From JAAAOH01 sp046540795 (GTDB lineage: Bacteria; Spirochaetota; Spirochaetia; DSM-27196; PWMO01), in NCBI GenBank assembly GCA_046540795.1, contig JBKHEN010000014.1:1-29922 (forward strand): a stretch of DNA of 29,922 bases, written 5' to 3'. Made by a program: the position numbers and the translations under genes. A model generated the notes under the pieces. That model ran no database searches. It saw nothing but the letters and a program-made list of their open reading frames with translations, and was not told the DNA's origin. Below, piece by piece: positions 7,478-15,653 of the stretch (positions within the stretch are counted from its first letter, which is position 1; each line of letters begins with the position of its first letter).

Positions 7478-8284
7478 GTGAGGCGCTTTTCTCGCGGAGA
7501 ATACGTTACCCTCGACACGCCGGGGCTTACCGGGCACGTCTCCGGCACCGTTCGCAGCAGCAACAACGTAGGTGACAGCACCTACGTTCGGCTCTACTCA
7601 TACGCCTTCCGCGAGGAGCGCTTTTATCATATAGACCGTGACGGCATCGCCCGGCCGGCGGATGCGCGCGATGAGGCGGCGTGGTCCGACCTGCCGACCG
7701 AGGACGCGGGCTCTCCGAGGCCACGCGGCGAGCCGGGCGGTCCGCTGTGGCTTCTCGGCGCGGTACTGCTCCTCGCGCTACTCCTGTCCACGCTCAGCGG
7801 CGGGTTTGCTCGCGTGCGGGCCGCGCGCATGAGCTATAAGGAGTTCCTCGAAACGGAGATGTCCCTGGAGGAGCTGGTGGATACCGTGCGCGCCCGGGTC
7901 TCCTACGAGCACGACGTCGAGGATTTCTGGTCGCCGGCGCCCGGCGTTTGGGAAACCCGTCGCGGAGATTGCGAAGACTACGCAATGCTCATCTCCGCGT
8001 ATCTCGACCGCTGGGGCGTGGAGCATCAAGTTGTGGGATTCTCCCTCACCGACTCCCTCGCGGGGCACGCCGCGGTGATCGCCCGCACCGAGGACGCCCG
8101 GGTACTGCTTGACCCTACGACGGCGACGGCGGACGCGGGAATCGAGTACGCACACCGCGGCCCGTCCGGCGAGCTTCCTTCTCCGGCCGAGGTTCTCGAG
8201 GATTACGCCGTGCTTCCCGCGGCGGAGTACGACACGCCGCCTGAGCCGGGCAAACCGGCCGTGTCGGGTTACGTCGAGCGTTGA
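7478..8284 (+). CDS. Membrane-anchored transglutaminase-like cysteine protease-fold protein
   Basis: 268 residues, starting at GTG with no Shine-Dalgarno but an adjoining promoter. The N-terminal 60 residues are a small beta-rich region I do not recognise, then a Pro/Gly/Arg-rich linker and one membrane segment (about 89-107, LWLLGAVLLLALLLSTLSG). The C-terminal part is a transglutaminase-like domain with the triad C165 (RRGDCEDYAML), H197 (AGHAAVI) and D212 (LLDPTT). GDCEDYA is characteristic of bacterial transglutaminase-like cysteine proteinases. Substrate and function are unknown; such proteins cleave or cross-link peptides or surface proteins. Orientation is uncertain: several Arg residues follow the membrane segment (RVRAAR), which would favour a cytoplasmic C-terminus, contrary to a surface role. 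Confidence 0.75.
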   Translation: MRRFSRGEYVTLDTPGLTGHVSGTVRSSNNVGDSTYVRLYSYAFREERFYHIDRDGIARPADARDEAAWSDLPTEDAGSPRPRGEPGGPLWLLGAVLLLALLLSTLSGGFARVRAARMSYKEFLETEMSLEELVDTVRARVSYEHDVEDFWSPAPGVWETRRGDCEDYAMLISAYLDRWGVEHQVVGFSLTDSLAGHAAVIARTEDARVLLDPTTATADAGIEYAHRGPSGELPSPAEVLEDYAVLPAAEYDTPPEPGKPAVSGYVER

Positions 8285-8308
8285 AACGCATTACACTCGA
8301 CGGTCGAG

Positions 8309-9460
8309 ATGGAACGCCACGAACACGGACACGAACACGACGAAGAGACGACCCAAACCTCGGTATCGGCGGAGGTCATAGATCTCGGGGTCGGACATCC
8401 GGGGCTGGGGTTGCTGCCGGTGGAGCTCGTGGGCGCCTCCGCTCGCGAGGAACTTGCCCGGGGTGATCCGCGGATTCTGCAGTACGGCTACGAGCAGGGG
8501 GCTGCTCCTTTTCGTGAAGCACTGTCCGCATTCATGGAGCGCACGATGGGGGTATCGGCCGCACCACGGGACGTCTTCGTCTCCGGCGGCGTCTCGCAGG
8601 CGCTCGACCTGCTGTGCTCGCTCTTCACACGGCCGGGGGACCTCGTGCTCGCCGAAGAGCCGACCTATTTTCTCGCGCTGCGCATCTTCGAGGACCACGG
8701 CCTGCGGGTGCGCAGTGTTTCAACCGACGCGGACGGCTTGATTCCCGAGGCGGTGGAGGAGGCCGTGGCTGAAGAGCAACCGGCGTTTCTCTATACGATC
8801 CCCGTACACCAGAATCCGAGCGGCGTCACAATGAGCGCGGTCCGACGGGAACGCGTCGTTTCCCTTGCCGAGCGACACGGTTTTCTCGTCCTCGCCGACG
8901 AGGTGTACCATCTACTCACCTACGATGAAACGGTACCCCGGCCGTTTTCCCGTTACGTCGACACGGGACGGGTGTGCGCCCTCGGCTCGTTCTCCAAGAT
9001 TCTTGCGCCGGGTCTGCGGATGGGGTGGATCCACGCCCACAGGGACATCGTCGCGCGGATCGTGGGAAGCGGGTTTCTCGACAGTGGCGGGGGGCTTGCG
9101 CCGTTCACCTCGGCGCTTCTCACCCGGGCCCTCGAGGACGGAAGTCTCGAGGGCCACCTCCGGCACCTGCGAAGCGAATACCGGCGGCGCAGAGACGCAT
9201 TAGTCTCCGCCCTCGGAAGCGGGGACCTCGAGCTGAGCCGGCCGGGTGGAGGCTACTTCGTCTGGGCCGCCCTCGGTGAGGGGCAGTCGGCAACACAGCT
9301 GCTTCCCCGGGCCCGGGAAGCCGGAGTGGGATTCGTCCCGGGTGAGCGTTTCTCCCCTCAAGGGGAGCTGCAGCGGTACCTACGTCTGTCTTTCTCCTAC
9401 TACGATCCGGACCGCCTTGCCGAAGGCGCCCGAAGGCTCCTCACGATACTCCGCCCCTGA
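8309..9460 (+). CDS. PLP-dependent class I/II aminotransferase
   Basis: Fold-type I aminotransferase of 383 residues, of the group that includes 2-aminoadipate/kynurenine aminotransferases and MocR catalytic domains (no DNA-binding domain is attached). The PLP lysine is K230 in GSFSKILAPGLRMGW. Other expected residues are N169 in HQNPSG, D197 and Y200 in LADEVYH, and an Arg in YLRLSFSY near the C-terminus. The first 12 residues are unusually His/Glu-rich (HEHGHEHDEE) and precede the conserved region; the start may be as given or this may be a genuine acidic-basic tail. It starts 24 nt after the transglutaminase gene. The amino-acid substrate cannot be told; lysine/2-aminoadipate or branched-chain substrates are common in this group. 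Confidence 0.85.
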   Translation: MERHEHGHEHDEETTQTSVSAEVIDLGVGHPGLGLLPVELVGASAREELARGDPRILQYGYEQGAAPFREALSAFMERTMGVSAAPRDVFVSGGVSQALDLLCSLFTRPGDLVLAEEPTYFLALRIFEDHGLRVRSVSTDADGLIPEAVEEAVAEEQPAFLYTIPVHQNPSGVTMSAVRRERVVSLAERHGFLVLADEVYHLLTYDETVPRPFSRYVDTGRVCALGSFSKILAPGLRMGWIHAHRDIVARIVGSGFLDSGGGLAPFTSALLTRALEDGSLEGHLRHLRSEYRRRRDALVSALGSGDLELSRPGGGYFVWAALGEGQSATQLLPRAREAGVGFVPGERFSPQGELQRYLRLSFSYYDPDRLAEGARRLLTILRP

Positions 9461-9492
9461 CCCGATACTAGAACCTGAGAAAGGGCCGCCAT

Positions 9493-11271
9493 ATGACCAT
9501 CGAACAACGGATCGAAGCCCTCCGCGAACGTATGCGCGCGGAGGGGCTGAGCGCGTATATCATTCCCAGCGGTGATCCCCACCAGAGCGAGTATCCACCG
9601 GATCATTGGAAGTGCAGGCAGTGGATCTCCGGGTTTCACGGCTCCGCAGGTACAGTCGTGGTTACCATGGATACCGCAGGTCTGTGGACCGATCCACGCT
9701 ATTATCTCGAAGCCGAAGAGGTTCTCGACGGCACACCGATTGAGCTGTTCCGCGCGGGCCGGACCGAAGTGCCCGAGTACACCGACTGGCTCTCCCGGCA
9801 TCTGCCGCGAGGGGCCCGCGTAGGGTTCGACGCCGCGGTTGTCTCTCTCGAGACCGCCCGCAGCCTGACGCAGGGGCTCACGCCGGCAGGCATCGATACG
9901 ATCGCCGGGAGGGATCTGATCGATGAATTGTGGCAGGATCGCCCGCCGCTTCCAAGCGCCGCCGCCTATCTCCCGGAGCAGAGTGTGTTCGGAGAGACCC
10001 GCCGCGAGAAACTCGCCCGGCTTCGTTCCGCCATCGAGGAGAGCGGCGCACGGATCCACGTCATGGCCACCCTGGACGACATCGCCTGGACGCTGAACCT
10101 GCGCGGAGGCGACGTCGCGCACAATCCCGTCGTGCTCGCCTATCTGGTGGTGCATCCCGAATCGGCCGTGCTGTTCATAGACCCTGCCAAGCTCAGCAAG
10201 GAGGACAGGAAGGCCCTCGAGAGCGACGGACTCACACTCGAGCCCTACGAAGGGGTCGGCGCCCACCTCGGCGGAGCATCGGCGGACACGAGCGTGCTCT
10301 ATGACCCGCGGCGGGTAAGCGCGGCCCTCGCCGACTCGCTTGCCGCCACGGCAACCCCCGTGGAGCGACAGAACCCGAGCACCGCATTCAAGGCCCGAAA
10401 GAACGAGACCGAGCTCGGCAATCTGCGCGTTTGTATGGTTACCGACGGCGTGGCCATGAGCGGCTTTCTGCACTGGCTCGAGACGAACGCGCAGGACGGC
10501 GGTCTCAGCGAGCGGGAGGCGGCGCGGAAGCTCGAGGCGTTTCGCAGCGCGTCGGCGGAGTTCGTGGGGGAGAGCTTCGAAACCATCGCCGGCTACGGCG
10601 GACACGGGGCGATCGTGCACTACCGGGTAACCCCCGAGACGGACGCGCCCCTTCGCCCCGGTGGCCTGTTGCTGCTCGACTCCGGCGGACAGTACCGCAT
10701 CGGCACGACCGACATTACCCGCACCGTTGCCATCGGCGAGCCCACCGGGCGGATGCGCCGGGATTTCACGCTGGTGCTGAAAGCGCACATCGCGCTGGCC
10801 ACCACCGTTTTTCCGGAAGGAACGACCGGCCACCAGCTCGACGCCATACCTCGCAGGGTGTTGTGGCAGGAAGGTATGAACTACGGCCACGGCACCGGCC
10901 ATGGGGTCGGGTTCTTCCTGAACGTTCACGAGGGGCCGCAGCGCATCAGTTCGCTGCCCAATACGGTACCCCTCGAGCCGGGCATGGTGCTCTCCAACGA
11001 GCCCGGCCTCTACCGACGCGACGAATACGGCATCCGTATCGAGAATCTCCTCGTGGTCACCGAGCCCCGGGAGACGAGTTTCGGCCGGTTTCTCGGATTC
11101 GAAACTCTCACCCTCTGCCCCATCGAGCCGGCGCTCATCGAACCGTCCCTGCTCACCGGGGAAGAGCGTGCCTGGCTTAACGACTACCACGAGACCGTTC
11201 GCCGCAGCCTGGAGGGCGGCGTCGACAGTGCGGCACGGGAGTGGCTGCGGGAGAAAACGCGGCCGTTATAG
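9493..11271 (+). CDS. Xaa-Pro aminopeptidase (M24B, three-domain APP type)
   Basis: Cytoplasmic dimetal aminopeptidase that removes an N-terminal residue preceding proline. At 592 residues it is the long eukaryote-like form: two creatinase-N domains (about 5-145 and 160-305), the M24 pita-bread catalytic domain (about 310-530) and the M24_C tail with WLNDYHE near 555. N-terminal landmark IIPSGDPHQSEYP (23-35). The five metal ligands are all visible: D396 (LLLDSGGQY), D407 (TTDITRT), H470 (GHGTGHGVG), E503 (LSNEPGLY) and E517 (GIRIENL). ATG 9493 follows GAGAAAGGG at a reasonable spacing. It starts 32 nt after the aminotransferase and may be co-transcribed; it converges on pncB. High confidence in function. 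Confidence 0.93.
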   Translation: MTIEQRIEALRERMRAEGLSAYIIPSGDPHQSEYPPDHWKCRQWISGFHGSAGTVVVTMDTAGLWTDPRYYLEAEEVLDGTPIELFRAGRTEVPEYTDWLSRHLPRGARVGFDAAVVSLETARSLTQGLTPAGIDTIAGRDLIDELWQDRPPLPSAAAYLPEQSVFGETRREKLARLRSAIEESGARIHVMATLDDIAWTLNLRGGDVAHNPVVLAYLVVHPESAVLFIDPAKLSKEDRKALESDGLTLEPYEGVGAHLGGASADTSVLYDPRRVSAALADSLAATATPVERQNPSTAFKARKNETELGNLRVCMVTDGVAMSGFLHWLETNAQDGGLSEREAARKLEAFRSASAEFVGESFETIAGYGGHGAIVHYRVTPETDAPLRPGGLLLLDSGGQYRIGTTDITRTVAIGEPTGRMRRDFTLVLKAHIALATTVFPEGTTGHQLDAIPRRVLWQEGMNYGHGTGHGVGFFLNVHEGPQRISSLPNTVPLEPGMVLSNEPGLYRRDEYGIRIENLLVVTEPRETSFGRFLGFETLTLCPIEPALIEPSLLTGEERAWLNDYHETVRRSLEGGVDSAAREWLREKTRPL

Positions 11272-11312
11272 ATGACGACATGCGGCCCTCCGAGGGTTCT
11301 CCCTTGAGTCGA

Positions 11313-12749
11313 CTACACCTCGCTACCGAGGTAGCGCCGTAGAAGCGCACGCTTGGTCTCCTTCACGCCGTCCGAGATGGAGACCTTGTAGATGTGGGGA
11401 TTGATGATCCGCTTGTAGCTCTTGTCGAGGGCCAGGAGGTTACCGCGGGTCAGCGTCTGGATCTCCTGTAGCGAGGGAAGCTCATCTACTATCTCGCCTT
11501 CCCGCATGTAGGGCCGGAGAAGCGGCTCCACCACCGTCGGCGGGCGCAACGTGAAGTGCCGGTAGTCTATGAAGGGATGGTGAAAGGTGTGCGCCTCGGA
11601 GCCGTTTATGTGCTCCTCCTCGTAGGCAACCAGATCCGCCAACGGCGTTCCGCTGTCGTCGTGAAACCGGTACACCTGCTTTATTCCCGGATTACTCGAC
11701 TTCTCCGGATTATCCGAGAGCTTCATGGTCGGCCGGAACTCACCGTCCTCCCGTCGCGCGGAGAGCTTGTACACCCCCGAGAAAGACGATTCGCAACCGC
11801 CGGTAACCAGGTTGGTTCCGACCCCCCAGAGGTCGATCGGCGCCTCCTCGGTGACGAGCTGATGAATGATCTCCTCGTTCAGCTCGTTGGAGGCGGCGAT
11901 CTTCGCCTCCGTGAGCCCCGCCCGGTCGAGAGCTTTGCGGACCTGCACGCTGAGATACTGCATGTCGCCGGAGTCGAGGCGCACCGCAAAGGGCCGTCCC
12001 TCGCCCATGAGGCGCTTTCCGATCTTGAGCGCGCTACGTAGTCCCGAGTTCAACGTGTCATAGGTGTCTATCAACAGAACCGTGTTGTTGGGGTAGAGTT
12101 CCGCAAATCTCTCAAAGGATTCCTCTTCGTCCTCGAAGGCCATCACCCACGAGTGAGCCATCGTACCGCTTACGGGAATCCCGTAACGCCGGCCGGCGAG
12201 GGTGTTCGAGGTTGCCGCGGCCCCGCCCACGTAGGCGGCCCGACTTGCCGACAGCGCACCGTCCACCCCCTGGGCCCGCCGAAGCCCGAACTCCAGCACC
12301 TTTCCGCACCGGGCGGCAAGATAGATTCGGGCCGTCTTCGTTGCGATGAGCGTCTGGAAGTTCACGATGTTCAACAGGAGGCTCTCGATGAGCTGGCACT
12401 CCATCAGGGTGCCGTGCACCCGAATAAGCGGCTCCTGGGGAAAGACAACCGTTCCCTCAGGCATGGCGTAGACATCGCCGCGGAACCGGAACCCCCGCAG
12501 GAAATCGAGGAACTCCGGCATGAATAGATCGAGGGAGGCGAGGTAGTCGATGTCTTCCTCGGAAAAGTGCAGGTCCTCGAGCGTCTTGAGCAAGTCTTCC
12601 AGCCCGGCGAAAACCGAGAAACCGCCGCCGAACGGCTGCTTGCGAAAGAACATGTCGAACACGACGCGGGGGTTCAATTCGTGCTTATAGTACCCCTGCA
12701 TCATCGTGAGCTCGTAGAGATCGGTGAGAAGGCCGGAGGTTATTCTCAT
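11313..12749 (-). CDS. pncB: Nicotinate phosphoribosyltransferase
   Basis: Converts nicotinate and PRPP to nicotinate mononucleotide in the Preiss-Handler branch of NAD salvage; cytoplasmic. At 478 residues it matches the longer bacterial form. It begins with the typical LLTDLYELTMMQGYY (7-21). EFGLRRAQG (153-161), the catalytic-histidine loop SGTMAHSWVM (H199) and the phosphate-binding region RLDSGDM further on are family signatures. Its ATG overlaps the stop of pncA (12746-12749), so nicotinamidase and this enzyme are translationally coupled and form a two-step nicotinamide-to-NaMN pathway. No regulator or riboswitch is visible upstream of the pair. Confidence 0.95.
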   Translation of the reverse strand: MRITSGLLTDLYELTMMQGYYKHELNPRVVFDMFFRKQPFGGGFSVFAGLEDLLKTLEDLHFSEEDIDYLASLDLFMPEFLDFLRGFRFRGDVYAMPEGTVVFPQEPLIRVHGTLMECQLIESLLLNIVNFQTLIATKTARIYLAARCGKVLEFGLRRAQGVDGALSASRAAYVGGAAATSNTLAGRRYGIPVSGTMAHSWVMAFEDEEESFERFAELYPNNTVLLIDTYDTLNSGLRSALKIGKRLMGEGRPFAVRLDSGDMQYLSVQVRKALDRAGLTEAKIAASNELNEEIIHQLVTEEAPIDLWGVGTNLVTGGCESSFSGVYKLSARREDGEFRPTMKLSDNPEKSSNPGIKQVYRFHDDSGTPLADLVAYEEEHINGSEAHTFHHPFIDYRHFTLRPPTVVEPLLRPYMREGEIVDELPSLQEIQTLTRGNLLALDKSYKRIINPHIYKVSISDGVKETKRALLRRYLGSEV

Positions 12750-13387
12750 GCCCGCAACTCGCTCGATTCGATAAACGCAACGCCCCGGGATTTCATGTCG
12801 TCGCGCGCTTTTTCCACACTACCCTCGGGTATGTCCACTCCCCGGGTGGCGTCCCACAAGACGGCGGTCTCGAATCCTACCGCCCGTGCATCCACGGCGG
12901 TGAAGTATACACAGACATCCGCGGCAAGGCCGCACACCACGACCCGATCGAAGCCGAGGCCCTGCAGCAGGGAGCGCAGCCCGGTTTCCGTTTTCTTGTC
13001 GTTCTCGAAAAACGCCGAGTAGGAGTCGAGTTCCTGCTTGGTGCCCTTGTGGAGGATGAGGTTGACCGGTTTCACGTCGAGCTCGGGATGGAACTCCGCT
13101 CCCCTGGTGCCCTGAACGCAGTGGTCCGGCCAGAGGATCTGGTCGATATCGCCGATCCGGACGATGTCCTGCACGGCCGCCCCTTCGTGAAAGGAGGCGA
13201 AGGACACATGTCCCTCCGGGTGCCAGTCCTGCGTAGCCACCACCATCGGGAAGCGAGGCGATACGTGATTGATGACCGGGATGATATCGTTCCCGTGCTC
13301 CACGGCAAGACTACCGCCGGGACAGAAATCGTTCTGTACGTCGATTATGAGTAGCGCCGTGGTCGGCGTTATGTCGTATCCATTCAT
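12746..13387 (-). CDS. pncA: Nicotinamidase
   Basis: Cysteine hydrolase of the isochorismatase fold that deamidates nicotinamide to nicotinate; 213 residues. The catalytic triad D16 (LIIDVQNDF), K114 (LHKGTK) and C159 (LAADVCV) is present, and the metal site D54, H56 and H60 is seen in QDWHPEGH. These identify nicotinamidase rather than a generic isochorismatase. ATG 13387 follows an AAGGGGG-type Shine-Dalgarno. It is the first gene of the pncA-pncB pair. A weak -10-like TATCCT lies upstream, but I see no convincing -35. Confidence 0.94.
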   Translation of the reverse strand: MNGYDITPTTALLIIDVQNDFCPGGSLAVEHGNDIIPVINHVSPRFPMVVATQDWHPEGHVSFASFHEGAAVQDIVRIGDIDQILWPDHCVQGTRGAEFHPELDVKPVNLILHKGTKQELDSYSAFFENDKKTETGLRSLLQGLGFDRVVVCGLAADVCVYFTAVDARAVGFETAVLWDATRGVDIPEGSVEKARDDMKSRGVAFIESSELRA

Positions 13388-13491
13388 GACATCCCCCTTT
13401 CACCATTCAGGATACCGCGGTCGCCGCGCCTTCGGCCATAGCCCGTTCGGGTCACCTCGAGTGTAGCTCACATCATACGCCTCGGCAAACG

Positions 13492-13539
13492 CCTCTCCGG
13501 GCCCTCGACGCCCTCTCCCCTCTCCGGGCCCTCGACGCC
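13492..13539. repeat. 21-bp perfect direct repeat, 27-nt period, upstream of ndk
   Basis: Two identical 21-nt copies at 13492-13512 and 13519-13539, beginning CCTCTCCGGG and ending TCGACGCC, separated by 6 nt. Flanking bases differ. The second copy contains the putative -35 hexamer of ndk (TCGACG, 13532-13537), and the first copy carries the same hexamer at 13505-13510. The rest of the pncA-ndk gap holds no gene that I can support. Confidence 0.9.
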
Positions 13540-13560
13540 TCGGCCCCGTTACGGTATGCT
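13532..13560 (+). promoter_or_regulatory. Start-proximal promoter of ndk
   Basis: TCGACG (13532-13537), 17-nt spacer, TATGCT (13555-13560). The -10 box ends 7 nt before ATG 13568, predicting a leaderless transcript. An alternative upstream ATG (13556) would lie inside the -10 box, which argues for 13568 as the true start. Confidence 0.5.
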
Positions 13561-13567
13561 CCCCCGC

Positions 13568-14020
13568 ATGGCGTATCAGAAGACCTTTTGCATGTTGAAG
13601 CCCGGCGTGCTGCAACGCCGGATTGCCGGAGAAATCATTTCTCGGATCGAGAGAAAGGGCCTCGTCATCGAGGCGATGAAGATGATGCGGATCCCGCGGG
13701 AGCTGTGTGAGGAACACTACGCCGAACACCGGGGAAAGAGTTTTTTCGAATCCTTAGTCTCCTACATGACCTCCGCGCCGGTTGTGGCGATGGTGGTCGG
13801 CGGCGAGCAGGCTATCCCCTACATGCGCGCCCTCTCCGGCGCGACCAACCCGGCGGAGGCGGCGGCGGGAACGATCCGTGGCGACTACGCGCTGGTCACA
13901 CAGAACAATATCATCCACGCCGCCGATTCGCCGGAGAGTGCCGAGCGGGAAATCGGGCTGTTCTTCACGAAAGAGGAGATCTACGACTACGACGATCCCA
14001 ACGCCGGCTGGATCGCCTGA
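13568..14020 (+). CDS. ndk: Nucleoside diphosphate kinase
   Basis: Transfers the gamma phosphate among nucleoside di- and triphosphates through a phosphohistidine; 150 residues, the usual length. The active-site histidine is H117 in NNIIHAADSPESAE, followed by the typical ending of short bacterial forms (EIYDYDD). GTIRGDY (101-107) and GEIISRIERKGL (21-32) are conserved. The nucleotide-binding loop normally KPDGVQR reads KPGVLQR here (11-17); the replacement resembles the KPxxLQR form known from Bacteroidetes and spirochaetes and does not imply loss of function. There is no Shine-Dalgarno. It converges on the radical SAM gene with only 3 nt between the two stop codons. Confidence 0.93.
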   Translation: MAYQKTFCMLKPGVLQRRIAGEIISRIERKGLVIEAMKMMRIPRELCEEHYAEHRGKSFFESLVSYMTSAPVVAMVVGGEQAIPYMRALSGATNPAEAAAGTIRGDYALVTQNNIIHAADSPESAEREIGLFFTKEEIYDYDDPNAGWIA

Positions 14021-14023
14021 GCT

Positions 14024-15475
14024 TCACGGCTCGGTATGGGCCGGCCTCAGGCGGCACTCTCGCCGAAGCCCGGCGGCGTACTCCTTGACCGCGGACAGGT
14101 CCCCCGTGGTGAATCCCTCCCAGGCCAGGGGTAAGAGCGTGTTGTTCTGGTACAGGGGCTCCTCGGCGATCGGATAGCGGCTGAGCGCGGCGGCTTTCTC
14201 GAAAAGAACACTGCCGGGCACGGGACTGAACTCGGATACGTAGACCTGTATTCCCTGCGCTCCGGCGGTCCGGACCGAGTGCTCGACTTCTTCCCGGCAC
14301 TGCCGCGGCAAGCCGGCAAGCACATACACGCCGACCTGTTCCGGGCGAAAGCCGGCGTCGGTGAGCAATTCCACCGCCTCCGAGAGATCCGTCGCTTTCG
14401 CCTTGCCCCCGGCGTGTGCGCTGTGCTCACCGTCTCCGGATGCGGCGTCGTGCGCCTCGTGGAACCCCTGCTCGGCGCTCTCGAAGCCCATGCGCACCTC
14501 CTGCATCCCGGCGGCGAACATGAGGTGCGCGGTTTCGGCGTCGAGATGCCGCATGTGCACGGCGTTCGGCAGATGGAAGCGCGGCGCCCTCGGGGCGCCG
14601 GCGCGACGGTAGCGGACCGCAGCATCGAGAAACGTCTCGAAGACGCGCCGTTTACCGGCGAGAAGCGCGTCGTCGTAAAAGGCGAAGTCCACCACACCCG
14701 CCGTCTCCAAAAGCCGTCGCACCTCGGAAAAGGCGGCTACCCCGTCACCGTAGCGAAGCTCCGGCGCAATCCGGTATGCGGCGCAGTAGTCGCAGCGGTA
14801 CGGGCACCCCTCGTTCAGCCTGACGGCCGCCGATCCCCGCCCCGTGGGCACCACCGCCGGCACGCCCGCCGACCAGTCCGGCACGGGCAGCCCCCGGCGG
14901 CCGAGTAACGCCTCGAGCCTGCGCCGCCCCTCCCCGCGCTCGGCGGGACCGGGGACAACCAGATCCGCGCCGGTCACCCGCGCGCAGTGCTCCGGCAGGA
15001 GCGTCGCGTAGGTTCCCCCCACGCACACCGGCGTCCTCGGGTGCGTCTGCCGCACGGTTCGCACCGCCTCCACGACCCCGGGGTACCAGTAGGTCATGCC
15101 GCTCGACACGAGGAGGAGATCCGGCGCGGCACCGTCAAAGGCGCCTGCGACCCGCCGCGCAAGGCTCTCGGGAAGGATGCCGTAGCGCCCAAAGGAGCGT
15201 TGCGGAGGCGGTGCGGCAAGCCGTCCGCTCTCCGGCCAAGGAACCCGCCGGCGGAACAGCTTCCCCGTCCCGTCCGAACGCCTGCGCGGCCGTCCCAGTG
15301 CGGCCCTGCTCACCGGATCGTCCGTCGACAGGGCATCCACCAGCCGCACCTCCCATCCTGCATGCTCGAGCGCGCGGCCTACGCGAGCAAGGCCGAAGGG
15401 AGCGATGTGGAGGTCGTAGAGGGCGAAGTCGTAGACCGGCGGTACGAGGAGTAATGCACGAGGACGGCGAGACAC
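14024..15475 (-). CDS. B12-binding-domain radical SAM protein
   Basis: 483 residues from the chosen GTG. The N-terminal region (about 5-190) has the layout of a cobalamin-binding-type Rossmann domain (ALLLVPPVYDF, FGLARVGRALEHAGWEVRLVDAL, LLLVSSGMTYWYPGVVEAV, VCVGGTYATLLPEH), without an evident DxHxxG cobalamin motif. The radical SAM core follows, with the [4Fe-4S] cysteines C224, C228 and C231 in NEGCPYRCDYC. The product is unknown; such proteins act as methyltransferases, cyclases or in cofactor and tRNA modification. The frame extends upstream to a GTG at 15544, but the extra residues look non-coding. GTG 15475 lies 6 nt after a good -10 box, so I prefer it. Confidence 0.8.
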   Translation of the reverse strand: MSRRPRALLLVPPVYDFALYDLHIAPFGLARVGRALEHAGWEVRLVDALSTDDPVSRAALGRPRRRSDGTGKLFRRRVPWPESGRLAAPPPQRSFGRYGILPESLARRVAGAFDGAAPDLLLVSSGMTYWYPGVVEAVRTVRQTHPRTPVCVGGTYATLLPEHCARVTGADLVVPGPAERGEGRRRLEALLGRRGLPVPDWSAGVPAVVPTGRGSAAVRLNEGCPYRCDYCAAYRIAPELRYGDGVAAFSEVRRLLETAGVVDFAFYDDALLAGKRRVFETFLDAAVRYRRAGAPRAPRFHLPNAVHMRHLDAETAHLMFAAGMQEVRMGFESAEQGFHEAHDAASGDGEHSAHAGGKAKATDLSEAVELLTDAGFRPEQVGVYVLAGLPRQCREEVEHSVRTAGAQGIQVYVSEFSPVPGSVLFEKAAALSRYPIAEEPLYQNNTLLPLAWEGFTTGDLSAVKEYAAGLRRECRLRPAHTEP

Positions 15476-15481
15476 GCCGTG

Positions 15482-15510
15482 ATGATAGCAGGAGCCGGGA
15501 CCACGGCCAA
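15482..15510 (-). promoter_or_regulatory. Start-proximal promoter of radical SAM gene
   Basis: On the minus strand TTGGCC (15505-15510), 17-nt spacer, TATCAT (15482-15487), ending 6 nt before the GTG at 15475. The -10 matches consensus at five of six bases and the -35 at four of six. It predicts a leaderless transcript. Confidence 0.5.
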
Positions 15511-15537
15511 GGCCCGGAAGCCCGGTCCGTGACCGAC

Positions 15538-15566
15538 TGGACACGGCGAAGAGGATTTGTTACTTT
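15538..15566 (+). promoter_or_regulatory. Putative promoter of tRNA-Cys
   Basis: TGGACA (15538-15543), 17-nt spacer, TACTTT (15561-15566). Predicted start near 15573 leaves about 9 nt of 5' leader before the mature tRNA at 15582, a normal arrangement for RNase P processing. Confidence 0.5.
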
Positions 15567-15581
15567 AGGACACAATCACAG

Positions 15582-15653
15582 GGCGCCGTACCCAAGTGGT
15601 AAGGGGGGGGTCTGCAAAACCTCTATTCACGGGTTCGAATCCCGTCGGCGCCT
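15582..15653 (+). tRNA. tRNA-Cys (GCA)
   Basis: 72 nt fold into a complete cloverleaf. Acceptor stem GGCGCCG (15582-15588) pairs with CGGCGCC (15646-15652), with U as discriminator base (15653), an identity element of tRNA-Cys. D stem CCC/GGG encloses AAGTGGTAA. Anticodon stem GGGGT/ACCTC (one G-U pair) encloses CTGCAAA, anticodon GCA. The variable loop is TATTC, and the T arm is ACGGG-TTCGAAT-CCCGT. CCA is not encoded. The 3' end enters a run of six T (15653-15658), which with the GC-rich acceptor arm could help terminate transcription. The 3' part is overlapped antisense by the end of the NUDIX gene. Confidence 0.97.

Noticed and set aside
8292..8297. TACACT as -10 box for the aminotransferase gene
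   Set aside because: 11 nt before ATG 8309, but the corresponding -35 (TTACGT) is poor and the gene follows closely on the previous one.
9400..11190. 596-codon minus-strand frame opposite the Xaa-Pro aminopeptidase
   Set aside because: It is antisense to a gene with all five metal ligands intact; no motif of its own.
13492..13539. Repeat near ndk as a CRISPR array
   Set aside because: Only two copies with a 6-nt gap, no spacers and no cas genes.
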